From assembly GCA_029880425.1 (NCBI GenBank), contig JAOUOK010000172.1, positions 1 through 5,193 on the forward strand: a stretch of DNA of 5,193 bases, in the 5' to 3' direction. Source of the stretch: Gammaproteobacteria bacterium. Its GTDB lineage: Bacteria; Pseudomonadota; Gammaproteobacteria; UBA6429; Thiohalophilaceae. A model generated the notes under the pieces. That model did no database searches. It worked only from the letters and a program-made list of their open reading frames with translations, and had not been told where the DNA came from. Made by a program: the position numbers and the translations under genes. Of the stretch, positions 1 to 5,193 are shown in pieces. The first letter of the stretch is position 1; each line of letters starts with the position of its first letter.

Positions 1-418
1 TTTAAAACTTGCTGTTCCACTCATTGAATTATGTGGTGTCATTGAATGGCAGGAGTCTGTCACTGAAATGCCTGGCCATGCTGATTTTTATATGGGTATT
101 TTACAGTATTTAAATAATAAAATTGCTGTGATCGATACTGCCAGGATGGTTATGCCGGCTAACAAATTAGAACAATTAGTTGGTGATGATCCGAGGAGCC
201 GTGTTAAACATATTGTTTTAATTGACGATTATCGATGGGGACTAGCCTGCGATAAAATCGGTGAAGTCATAACACTTAAGCCAAATGAAGTTCGCTGGCG
301 AACATCAAAAACTACACGAGGTTGGTTAGCCGGTACTGTCATTGAGCATATGTGTGCACTCTTAAATAGTGAAGGTTTCGCCAGCTTATTGGAATCTGGA
401 GGCGATTTTAACAAATAA
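1..418 (+). CDS. ParP-like CheW-domain protein, C-terminal part (5' end outside window)
   Basis: The frame is open from base 2 with no stop until TAA at 416-418, giving 138 visible residues. The ATG at 68 is internal, because coding sequence continues upstream in the same frame (LKLAVPLIELCGVIEWQE). The visible part is a CheW-like fold: a hydrophobic strand (FYMGILQYLNNKIAVIDTA, where CheW has its 'lG.in.rG..v.viD' strand), then KHIVLIDDYRWGLACDKIGEV and a C-terminal segment with VRWR, RGWLAGTVIEHMCALL. The VMP after the D-T-A strand and the VRWR...WLAGT...MCALL tail are what I recall of the ParP family (Pseudomonas PA1463 type), which joins CheA/receptor arrays and the ParA-like ParC to place chemotaxis arrays at the cell pole. 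Its position directly before cheW fits the parC-parP-cheW order. The N-terminal linker expected for ParP is not visible, so a generic CheW-like protein remains possible. Confidence 0.82.
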   Translation, partial: LKLAVPLIELCGVIEWQESVTEMPGHADFYMGILQYLNNKIAVIDTARMVMPANKLEQLVGDDPRSRVKHIVLIDDYRWGLACDKIGEVITLKPNEVRWRTSKTTRGWLAGTVIEHMCALLNSEGFASLLESGGDFNK

Positions 419-438
419 CCCACTTAATAATCCTTAAT

Positions 439-454
439 TGGCATAGTAAATGCA
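439..454 (+). promoter_or_regulatory. candidate sigma-54 (RpoN) promoter ahead of cheW
   Basis: TGGCATAGTAAATGCA has GG and GC separated by exactly 10 bases, as in the consensus TGGCAC-G-N4-TTGCA. TGGCA, the T before GC, GC and the following A match; C6, G7 and the first T of TTGC do not. A start near 465 would leave a leader of about 70 nt to the cheW ATG. Sigma-54 drives many polar flagellar genes in Pseudomonas and Vibrio, which makes the site plausible, but one match of this quality can arise by chance. Confidence 0.3.
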
Positions 455-534
455 GTAATTACAGGTAAGACAGGGCATGTGTCAGATTTTTGGCAGACTG
501 GTAACGTCCTGACGAAGAACCAGGAGAGCAATAA

Positions 535-1011
535 ATGAATGATGTGGTCGAAAATAATGATGACACAATTATCCAGTGGGTAACGTTTCATCTGGAAAAT
601 GAAAAATATGGCATTAAAGTCATGCAAGTGCAGGAAGTGTTACGTTTGACTGAAATTGCTCCTGTTCCAGGTGCTCCACATTATGTCTTAGGCATTATTA
701 ACTTACGTGGCAATGTAGTAACAGTTATTGATACGCGTCGTCGTTTTGGATTACCTGATGCTGAATCAGATGATGAAACCCGAATCGTAATTATTGAAGC
801 TGATAATAATGTTGTTGGGATTTTAGTTGATAGTGTTGCTGAAGTTGTTGATTTGAAAAGCTCTGAAATCGAAACTGCTCCAAATGTGGGTAATGATGAA
901 AGTTCTAAATATATTCAGGGTGTATCAAGTCGTGATGATGAATTATTAATATTGGTAGATGTTAATAAATTACTATCTGATGAGGAATGGCAAGAGGTTG
1001 CTTCTTTATAA
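535..1011 (+). CDS. cheW: Chemotaxis coupling protein CheW
   Basis: This is a complete 158-residue single-domain CheW, the usual length for the family. CheW is a soluble adaptor that links the histidine kinase CheA to methyl-accepting receptors in the polar signalling array. The CheW fold fills residues ~10-152: WVTFHLENEKYGIKVMQVQEV at the start, then the hallmark APHYVLGIINLRGNVVTVIDTR (residues ~47-68), RIVIIEADNNVVGILVDSVAEV, and YIQGVSSRDDELLILVDVNKLL near the end. The ATG at 535 is preceded by AGGAG at 522-526 with 8 bases between, a good ribosome site. It lies 116 bp after the ParP-like gene, a gap that may hold its own promoter, and 32 bp before the next small gene. Nothing suggests truncation or transfer. 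Confidence 0.96.
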   Translation: MNDVVENNDDTIIQWVTFHLENEKYGIKVMQVQEVLRLTEIAPVPGAPHYVLGIINLRGNVVTVIDTRRRFGLPDAESDDETRIVIIEADNNVVGILVDSVAEVVDLKSSEIETAPNVGNDESSKYIQGVSSRDDELLILVDVNKLLSDEEWQEVASL

Positions 1012-1021
1012 ATGAAGTAAC
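997..1021 (+). other. Small stem-loop straddling the cheW stop codon
   Basis: GTTGCTTC (997-1004) pairs with GAAGTAAC (1014-1021) over 8 bp, including one G-U pair, with a 9-base loop that contains the cheW TAA. No T-run follows, so it is not a standard intrinsic terminator. It could mark an mRNA processing or stabilising site between cheW and the downstream genes, or be accidental. Confidence 0.35.
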
Positions 1022-1043
1022 TTAATGGTCATTAATAGATGAA

Positions 1044-1223
1044 ATGGTTAATATTGGAACATCTGATAAAATCACAAATCTTTGGCCTGTCTCACCAAAC
1101 AGTCCTGCGAGAAAGCCCGGCCTGCAAGATAAATCCTCACATCATCAGCAACAAAAAAATAAGCGCAAAGACAAAAATAAAGTAGAAGATGGTCCTGGTA
1201 AAAATGTTGATGAATACGCTTAA
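1044..1223 (+). CDS. Small hydrophilic protein between cheW and the DUF2802 gene, function unknown
   Basis: An open frame from ATG 1044 to TAA 1221-1223 encodes 59 residues, too short for many gene callers. The product starts MVNIGTSDKITNLWPVSP, continues with a proline/lysine stretch (ARKPGLQDK), a histidine/glutamine patch (SSHHQQQ), a strongly basic run (KNKRKDKNK) and ends in an acidic GKNVDEYA. It has no signal peptide, membrane segment or cysteine and is probably disordered. The frame cannot be extended to another ATG upstream, because an in-frame TAA lies at 1023-1025. The ribosome site is weak (AGATGA just before the start). Its place in a co-directional chemotaxis run suggests a motility-linked role, but no known domain is recognised. 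The alternative frame from ATG 1039 (48 residues) looks less protein-like. Confidence 0.6.
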   Translation: MVNIGTSDKITNLWPVSPNSPARKPGLQDKSSHHQQQKNKRKDKNKVEDGPGKNVDEYA

Positions 1224-1273
1224 GGCAGATTCATTAAGTAAATAATTTAATCATCGTTATATGGTGAGAGATA

Positions 1274-1714
1274 ATGGAACTACTAAATCAATACTTTGCA
1301 ATTTTATCTATAACTCAATGGTTTATGCTTTCAGTTGCGGTCGTACTTGTCATAAGCTTATTTTCTTTAAAACGACAACGTAAAATTCAGCAAGAACAAT
1401 CTATCTCTATGCAAATGCTACAACGAGATCTTCGTGCACTGGCAAATGCTGCTGTAGGTGTGGGAGGGCGTGTATTAGAAATAGAACGTCAACAAAGAAA
1501 ACGACCTGCCATTGTACAGGTACACGAACAGATACAACCTCAGGCTACTCAAGCACCTATTGGAATATATAGCCCGGTCAACCAACCCTATGAGCAAGCA
1601 ATACGAATGGCTCAGACAGGTGCTACAGTTGAAGAAATTGTACAAGCATGTGGGCTGAGCAAATCAGAAGCAGAATTAGTAACAATGATGCACCGACTTG
1701 ATAAAGCATCATAG
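1274..1714 (+). CDS. Membrane-anchored DUF2802-family protein of the chemotaxis/flagellar cluster
   Basis: This is a 146-residue protein with one N-terminal membrane segment (residues ~11-32, LSITQWFMLSVAVVLVISLF), then a basic stop-transfer stretch (KRQRK) and a charged, probably coiled-coil region (~36-75, QEQSISMQMLQRDLRALANA). A polar glutamine/proline linker (~80-105) leads to a C-terminal helix-turn-helix-like module (~106-143: YEQAIRMAQTG, VEEIVQACG, LSKSEAELVTMMHRL). This design is that of DUF2802 proteins often found just after cheW in polar-flagellate gammaproteobacteria. The soluble part should face the cytoplasm. The ATG at 1274 follows GGTGAG at 1263-1268. The same plan (single membrane pass, coil, small C-terminal helical module) is seen in Bacillus SwrB, a flagellar assembly factor encoded at the end of the fla/che operon; homology is an inference. 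The molecular role is unknown. Confidence 0.82.
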   Translation: MELLNQYFAILSITQWFMLSVAVVLVISLFSLKRQRKIQQEQSISMQMLQRDLRALANAAVGVGGRVLEIERQQRKRPAIVQVHEQIQPQATQAPIGIYSPVNQPYEQAIRMAQTGATVEEIVQACGLSKSEAELVTMMHRLDKAS

Positions 1715-1735
1715 TTTAAATTATTTAATTTCTTA

Positions 1736-1772
1736 AATAAAAAATGCCGGAGTAACCCCGGCATTTTTTATT
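1736..1772. terminator. Bidirectional intrinsic terminator between the chemotaxis run and rne
   Basis: A 12-bp perfect stem, AAAAAATGCCGG (1739-1750) with CCGGCATTTTTT (1758-1769), encloses the 7-base loop AGTAACC; A-T pairs can extend it to 1736/1772. The T-run on the + strand ends transcription of the DUF2802 gene (56 bp from its stop to the rne stop), and the A-run on the left gives a matching T-run for rne on the - strand. The rne stop codon (1771-1773) touches the base of the stem. Confidence 0.93.
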
Positions 1773-4164
1773 AATCATCTGATTTTGTGAAGACCTGTTG
1801 TAGTTCAGGTTTACTTGATTGTGCCGGAGGAGATGAGGCCACCGGGATATTTACAGCTTCTTTTTTAACTTCTTCTTTAGCTTGAGGAAGCTTTTTCTGT
1901 TCAACCTCTTTTATAACAGGTTTTACTTCACGAGCTTTATTGCTATCAGCTGAAGTCTTTTTTGTTTCAACTTGTGTCATCGCAGTTTTTTCAGCTTCAG
2001 TTTTCTGTATTTGTGGTTTTGGTGTTTCATGAAATACTGGTGAATCAGCTTTTATATCCACAGCTTTAGCTGGAGCAGGTTTTGTTTGTTGCTTAGCTTC
2101 AGACTTTTCTGCTACAGCGGCCGGTTTACTTTTATCAACGCCCGGATTCGGTTGTACTTGTTCAGCATTAACATTCTTATTATCTTTTTGCGGGCTCGCG
2201 TTTACATTTTCATTTGTATTTCGTGCACCTCGACGGCGACCACCGCGTTTACCACGACGGCTTTGAGACTGTCCCTGGTTGGTATCTTGTTGAACATTTT
2301 TCTTATCGAGCTCATCACGTGGTTCAACAACCTTTTTTTGCTGCTGTTTTTGTTGTTTTTCAGCAGTTTTTTTCTGTTGCTGGCCACCGTTACGACGTTG
2401 TTGTGTGTTGCGACGATTCTGGTTACGTCCTTGATTACGACGACGTTGACCTTTATTGGCCTGCTGTTTCTTTTTAGGTTCAGGTGTACCAAACAATAAC
2501 TGCCAGATACGAACTAATAAACTGGCTTTAGCTGGTTTTGTTATTGGTCGAGGTGTAGCTGGGCTTACCGATTTAACTACCGGTTCTTCCTTAGTAACTT
2601 TACGAGTCTCAGGTGTAACCATATTTTCTAAAGAAGAATCGAGAGAAGTTTCGATCAGGTTATAACTTGTTTGAGAAGATTCTTCAGAGGTTTCATCATC
2701 ACGAATTCGTTGAACCTTATAATGTGGTGTTTCCATATCACGATTAGGAATTAACAGAACCTTGATGTCCTGACGTTTTTCAATGTCAAACAAGGTTTCA
2801 CGTTTTTCATTCAATAAGAATGCAGCAACATCAACAGGTACTTGAGCTACGATACGTGCTGTTTTTTCTTTCATTGACTCTTCTTCAACGATACGAAGAA
2901 TAGAAAGCGCACTGGACTCAACACCACGAATGGTACCCTGACCACTACAGCGTGGACAAACAAGCTGACTTGACTCACCCAGTGAAGAACGCAAACGCTG
3001 ACGTGACATTTCAAGTAAACCAAAACGTGAAATGCGACCTACTTGTACACGGGCACGATCAAGTTTTAATGCATCCCGCATTCTGTTCTCAACTTCGCGC
3101 TGGTTCTTAGCTGGTGTCATATCAATAAAATCAATAACCACCAAACCACCCAGGTCACGTAATCTTAACTGGCGTGCAATTTCATCAGCTGCTTCGAGAT
3201 TTGTGTTGAGTGCTGTTTCCTCGATATCACCACCTTTAGTTGCGCGGGCAGAGTTAATATCAATTGAAATTAGTGCTTCTGTATGATCAATAACAAGCGC
3301 GCCACCGGAAGGTAAGCGGACTTCACGTTGGAATGCAGATTCAATCTGCGTTTCAATCTGATAGCGGGTAAATAATGGCACAGGATCTTCATAAAGTTTT
3401 ACCTTATGCAGGTTATTTGGCATAACCTGTTCCATAAACTGGCGTGCCTGTTCATAAATTGCAGGCTCATCAATAATGACTTCATTAATATCATTACGAA
3501 AATAATCACGAATGGTACGGGTGATCAAACTGCTTTCCTGGTAAATTAAAAACGGAGCGGGGCGATCTTTAGATGCGTTATCAATCGAGGCCCAGAGATT
3601 TAACAGGTAATCTAAATCCCATTGCAATTCTTCAACAGATTTACCAATACCTGCAGTACGAATAATTAATCCCATATCTGAAGGGATATCAAGCGCTGCT
3701 AGTGCGTCACGTGCTTCACTGCGTGCATCACCTTCAATGCGCCGCGATACACCTCCGGCACGAGGGTTATTTGGCATCAGGACAGAATAGCGACCCGCAA
3801 GACTGATAAATGTCGTGAGTGCTGCACCCTTGTTACCACGTTCTTCTTTTGCAACCTGGATGACAATTTCCTGGCCTTCTCGAACAACGTCTTTAATATT
3901 TACGCGACCCGATACTTCAACACCTTCTTTGAAGTACATGCGTGAGATTTCTTTGAGAGGTAAAAACCCGTGACGTTCTGAACCATAGTCTACGAACGCA
4001 GCTTCAAGACTTGCTTCAACCCTCGTGATTTTACCTTTGTAGATGTTGGACTTTTTGGTTTCGCGAATCGCGGTTTCGATGTCCAGGTCATATAAACGTT
4101 GGCCATCGACCAACGCCACACGCAACTCTTCAGATTGAGTTGCATTAAATAGCATTCTCTTCAT
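1771..4164 (-). CDS. rne: Ribonuclease E (degradosome endoribonuclease)
   Basis: This is a 797-residue RNase E, shorter than the 1061 residues of E. coli because its scaffold half is smaller. It cleaves single-stranded AU-rich RNA in mRNA decay and in rRNA and tRNA processing, at the inner membrane. The N-terminal half (~1-490) is intact: [10 protein letters not shown] start, S1 domain with [22 protein letters not shown] (40-61), 5'-sensor and RNase H-like regions, and DNase I-like catalytic motif with D302 ([14 protein letters not shown]) and D345 (VVIDFIDM), equivalent to E. coli D303 and D346. The zinc-link CPRCSG has C403 and C406. The C-terminal half has a hydrophobic/basic helix ~546-559 ([12 protein letters not shown]) like the membrane-targeting segment A. 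It also has arginine-rich blocks at ~573-592 and ~636-648, and low-complexity Gln/Lys/Ala sequence to the end. The start is fixed by the conserved N-terminus and by AAAGG 7 bases upstream. Confidence 0.97.
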   Translation of the reverse strand: MKRMLFNATQSEELRVALVDGQRLYDLDIETAIRETKKSNIYKGKITRVEASLEAAFVDYGSERHGFLPLKEISRMYFKEGVEVSGRVNIKDVVREGQEIVIQVAKEERGNKGAALTTFISLAGRYSVLMPNNPRAGGVSRRIEGDARSEARDALAALDIPSDMGLIIRTAGIGKSVEELQWDLDYLLNLWASIDNASKDRPAPFLIYQESSLITRTIRDYFRNDINEVIIDEPAIYEQARQFMEQVMPNNLHKVKLYEDPVPLFTRYQIETQIESAFQREVRLPSGGALVIDHTEALISIDINSARATKGGDIEETALNTNLEAADEIARQLRLRDLGGLVVIDFIDMTPAKNQREVENRMRDALKLDRARVQVGRISRFGLLEMSRQRLRSSLGESSQLVCPRCSGQGTIRGVESSALSILRIVEEESMKEKTARIVAQVPVDVAAFLLNEKRETLFDIEKRQDIKVLLIPNRDMETPHYKVQRIRDDETSEESSQTSYNLIETSLDSSLENMVTPETRKVTKEEPVVKSVSPATPRPITKPAKASLLVRIWQLLFGTPEPKKKQQANKGQRRRNQGRNQNRRNTQQRRNGGQQQKKTAEKQQKQQQKKVVEPRDELDKKNVQQDTNQGQSQSRRGKRGGRRRGARNTNENVNASPQKDNKNVNAEQVQPNPGVDKSKPAAVAEKSEAKQQTKPAPAKAVDIKADSPVFHETPKPQIQKTEAEKTAMTQVETKKTSADSNKAREVKPVIKEVEQKKLPQAKEEVKKEAVNIPVASSPPAQSSKPELQQVFTKSDD

Positions 4165-4171
4165 TTTTAAA

Positions 4172-4179
4172 CCTTTACC
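4172..4179 (-). promoter_or_regulatory. rne ribosome binding site
   Basis: Read on the - strand, GGTAAAGG lies 7 bases before the rne ATG, with AAAGG as the Shine-Dalgarno core. The same bases can pair with a T-rich segment upstream in the leader (4247-4254), described among the findings. Confidence 0.7.
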
Positions 4180-4232
4180 TGGCGCTCAACCACCGGGTGA
4201 GTCGGCATTGCCGATCAGTTGGACTGTTCGTT

Positions 4233-4301
4233 AATCAAAACCCGCTGGTAAAAAACTTCAGCACCTGAAAATACCCCCTAAGGAGTCGCCAGGTTTTGAT
4301 T
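4233..4301 (-). ncRNA. Branched (three-way) RNA element in the rne leader
   Basis: On the + strand, AATCAAAACC (4233-4242) is complementary over 10 bases to GGTTTTGATT (4292-4301), with CTGG (4245-4248)/CCAG (4289-4292) as a possible continuation. Inside it, TTCAG/CTGAA (4257-4269, loop of 3) and, in the - strand RNA, ACUCC/GGGGU (4286-4273) form two further hairpins. The result is a closed three-way junction in the place where E. coli has its conserved hp2/hp3 elements. Confidence 0.55.
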
Positions 4302-4311
4302 TACTTTCAGT

Positions 4312-4345
4312 CTCCACCGGCCTGTTTCGATTCTGGCCGTGGGAG
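4312..4345 (-). ncRNA. GC-rich stem-loop in the rne leader
   Basis: CTCC (4312-4315) pairs with GGAG (4342-4345), and CGGCC (4318-4322) pairs with GGCCG (4335-4339). A 2x2 internal loop separates the two stems, and the terminal loop is 12 bases. It is the most GC-rich stem in an otherwise AT-rich leader. Confidence 0.55.
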
Positions 4346-4412
4346 CGCAGTTAATTTTTTATATTTATCTCCAACAACTTTATTCTTATTGCTGCGGAGG
4401 TTTTGCTTCTAT

Positions 4413-4436
4413 CAGCATCCGAATATTCGCATGCTG
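4413..4436 (-). ncRNA. Near-perfect 24-bp palindrome in the rne leader
   Basis: CAGCAT (4413-4418) mirrors ATGCTG (4431-4436) and the core CCGAATATTCGC (4419-4430) is self-complementary except for one C-C pair, so 11 of 12 pairs match. In RNA it gives a long hairpin with an AU-rich 4-base loop, an hp1-like position about 110 nt from the predicted start. As DNA it could also be a dimer-binding site. Confidence 0.55.
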
Positions 4437-4550
4437 TTAAACTCTTTATTCAGGTGTTTATGCCTACTGTTCTCATTACCTTCATAAAAAAACCGGGTAT
4501 TTTGAGGTGCAGGTGAAAAAATTTTTCTGTATTTCCAAACACTTGTAAGC

Positions 4551-4579
4551 AATATACCAGTGTTAGCTTGAAGCATCAA
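4551..4579 (-). promoter_or_regulatory. Sigma-70 promoter for rne
   Basis: On the - strand, TTGATG (4579-4574) is followed after exactly 17 bases by TATATT (4556-4551), with TGG directly before the -10 as an extended -10 element. Four of six and five of six bases match consensus. The expected start is near 4544. Confidence 0.72.
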
Positions 4580-4584
4580 TCCTT

Positions 4585-4613
4585 GTTTCAACTTGCTGCA
4601 TTGCTGGTACAAT
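4585..4613 (+). promoter_or_regulatory. Extended -10 promoter for rluC, predicted to give a leaderless mRNA
   Basis: TGG-TACAAT at 4605-4613 is an extended -10 element with TACAAT at 4608-4613. The -35 is weak (GTTTCA, 4585-4590, 17-base spacer). The expected start, 7 bases after the hexamer, is 4620, the A of the rluC ATG. It lies back to back with the rne promoter, about 5 bp between the -35 regions. Confidence 0.55.
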
Positions 4614-4619
4614 GCGCCC

Positions 4620-5193
4620 ATGCGAGTAAATCAACCAGATAAATCATCTCTACCTACTTCAAAAGTCCAACTTGTAGAGATAAGTGCCGATCATGCAGGA
4701 CAACGTATCGATAATTACCTTATTTGCTTTTTAAAAGGCGTTCCTAAGAGCCTCGTATACCGGATTGTGCGTAAGGGTGAAGTGCGGGTAAATAAAGGGC
4801 GAATTAAACCAGAGTATCGACTTAAAGAGGGTGATTTGGTCAGAATTCCACCAGTACGTCAGTCTGAACCAAAGCAGCCAGGTAAAGTCTCTGATCAAGT
4901 ATTACGGCAGATTGAATCACGTATCATCTATGAAGATAAGCGAATACTTGTACTAAATAAGCCTTCAGGTCTTGCCGTGCACGGTGGCAGTGGTCTTTCA
5001 TATGGTGTCATTGAGGCACTGCGTGAGTTAAGGCCAAATGATAAACATTTGGAACTTGTTCATCGGCTGGATCGTGATACTTCCGGTTGCCTTATTATTG
5101 CAAAAAAACGCAGTGCTTTACGTCGTTTACATGAGCAGTTACGTGAGGGAAGCATCGATAAACGTTACTTGACCTTAATAAAAGGTAAGTGGG
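4620..5193 (+). CDS. rluC: 23S rRNA pseudouridine synthase RluC (3' end outside window)
   Basis: The frame is open from ATG 4620 to the right edge, giving 191 residues of a protein of about 320. RluC converts uridines 955, 2504 and 2580 of 23S rRNA (E. coli numbering) to pseudouridine. An S4 RNA-binding domain fills residues ~26-78 ([42 protein letters not shown]). The RluA-type catalytic domain begins ~100: [24 protein letters not shown], then [12 protein letters not shown] with the catalytic Asp at residue 151, and [23 protein letters not shown] and the GVPKS...RIKPEY pattern separate it from RluA and RluD. The protein starts about 8 residues longer than the E. coli one, but no ATG lies further inside before the S4 domain. 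No Shine-Dalgarno sequence precedes the ATG. It is divergent from rne, as in E. coli. Confidence 0.95.
   Translation, partial: MRVNQPDKSSLPTSKVQLVEISADHAGQRIDNYLICFLKGVPKSLVYRIVRKGEVRVNKGRIKPEYRLKEGDLVRIPPVRQSEPKQPGKVSDQVLRQIESRIIYEDKRILVLNKPSGLAVHGGSGLSYGVIEALRELRPNDKHLELVHRLDRDTSGCLIIAKKRSALRRLHEQLREGSIDKRYLTLIKGKW

Larger units (their letters stand above)
4165..4544 (-). promoter_or_regulatory. Long structured 5' leader of rne, probable autoregulatory region
   Basis: From the predicted start near 4544 to the rne ATG the leader is about 380 nt, close to the 361-nt E. coli rne leader. There RNase E limits its own synthesis by acting on leader stem-loops (hp1, hp2; Rfam rne5). Reading the - strand 5' to 3', I see stem-loops at 4436-4413, 4345-4312, a branched element at 4301-4233, a 5-bp TCGGC/GCCGA hairpin at 4214-4202, and an imperfect hairpin at 4201-4185 just ahead of the ribosome site. 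The region 4350-4410 and 4440-4540 is AT-rich and looks mostly single-stranded, as RNase E sites are. No convincing ORF lies here. Autoregulation is inferred from family knowledge, and I did not align it to rne5. Confidence 0.65.

Noticed and set aside
229..627. - strand frames opposite the ParP-like gene and the cheW start (229-423 and 424-627)
   Set aside because: Both overlap well-supported + strand genes in antisense and have no recognisable product.
1022..1035. TTAATG-GT-CATTAA inverted repeat before the small ORF
   Set aside because: It is short, AT-rich and easily accidental; the 2-base centre makes a poor RNA hairpin.
1039..1185. Alternative 48-residue frame from ATG 1039, overlapping the small ORF
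   Set aside because: It uses a nearby ATG in another frame, but the composition is less coherent and it ends earlier; the frame from 1044 gives a longer product with a clear charge pattern.
2086..2499. Long + strand open frames opposite the rne 3' half (also 2214-2477, 2456-2665, 3032-3286) and a - strand frame at 2202-2492
   Set aside because: They are shadows of the biased Gln/Lys/Arg-rich rne coding sequence; products are low-complexity with no domain or ribosome site.
4296..4487. 63-residue + strand frame in the rne-rluC gap
   Set aside because: It runs antisense through the structured rne leader, has no promoter or ribosome site, and its phenylalanine/leucine/cysteine-rich product looks like chance translation.
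4489..4500. T-run after ACCCGG on the - strand in the rne leader as a possible attenuator
   Set aside because: No adequate stem precedes the T-run, so an intrinsic terminator is not supported.
4565..4596. Loose inverted repeat (TTGAA ... TTCAA) across the two -35 regions
   Set aside because: Only 5-base arms with long spacing, explained by the promoter elements themselves.
4412..4621. 69-residue - strand frame upstream of rne
   Set aside because: Its start lies upstream of the rne promoter and it reads through the promoter and leader hairpin; no protein-like features.

Overview
The window looks like the chromosome of a motile, rather AT-rich gammaproteobacterium. The evidence is the order of a CheW-like ParP gene followed by cheW and a DUF2802 gene (the 3' end of a polar-flagellum chemotaxis cluster of the Pseudomonas/Vibrio type), an RNase E whose catalytic half closely follows the enterobacterial protein, and an rne/rluC pair in the divergent arrangement also known from E. 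coli. I cannot name a genus from sequence alone.

Left part, + strand (1-1770): the C-terminal part of a ParP-like CheW-domain protein (cut by the window edge), then cheW, a small 59-residue hydrophilic protein too short for usual gene-length cut-offs, and a membrane-anchored DUF2802 protein. All four point the same way and are probably co-transcribed. A candidate sigma-54 promoter and a possible RBS-overlapping hairpin lie in front of cheW, and a small hairpin straddles the cheW stop codon. The run ends in a strong hairpin terminator that works on both strands and also serves the convergent rne gene.

Right part (1771-5193): rne on the - strand encodes a 797-residue RNase E with an intact catalytic half and a short, low-complexity scaffold half. 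Its start is preceded by a long leader of about 380 nt with several stem-loops, fed by a good sigma-70 promoter at 4551-4579. This matches the long, autoregulatory rne leader of E. coli in size and position. Only a few bases from that promoter, a divergent extended -10 promoter drives rluC on the + strand. Its predicted transcription start falls on the rluC ATG, so rluC may be read from a leaderless mRNA. rluC is cut by the right edge.

No mobile element, CRISPR array, tRNA or rRNA is visible. The genes are housekeeping or motility genes. The parts most worth following up are the rne leader (including a possible switch that pairs with the Shine-Dalgarno sequence), the compact divergent promoter region, the small ORF at 1044-1223, and the DUF2802 protein with its SwrB-like design.
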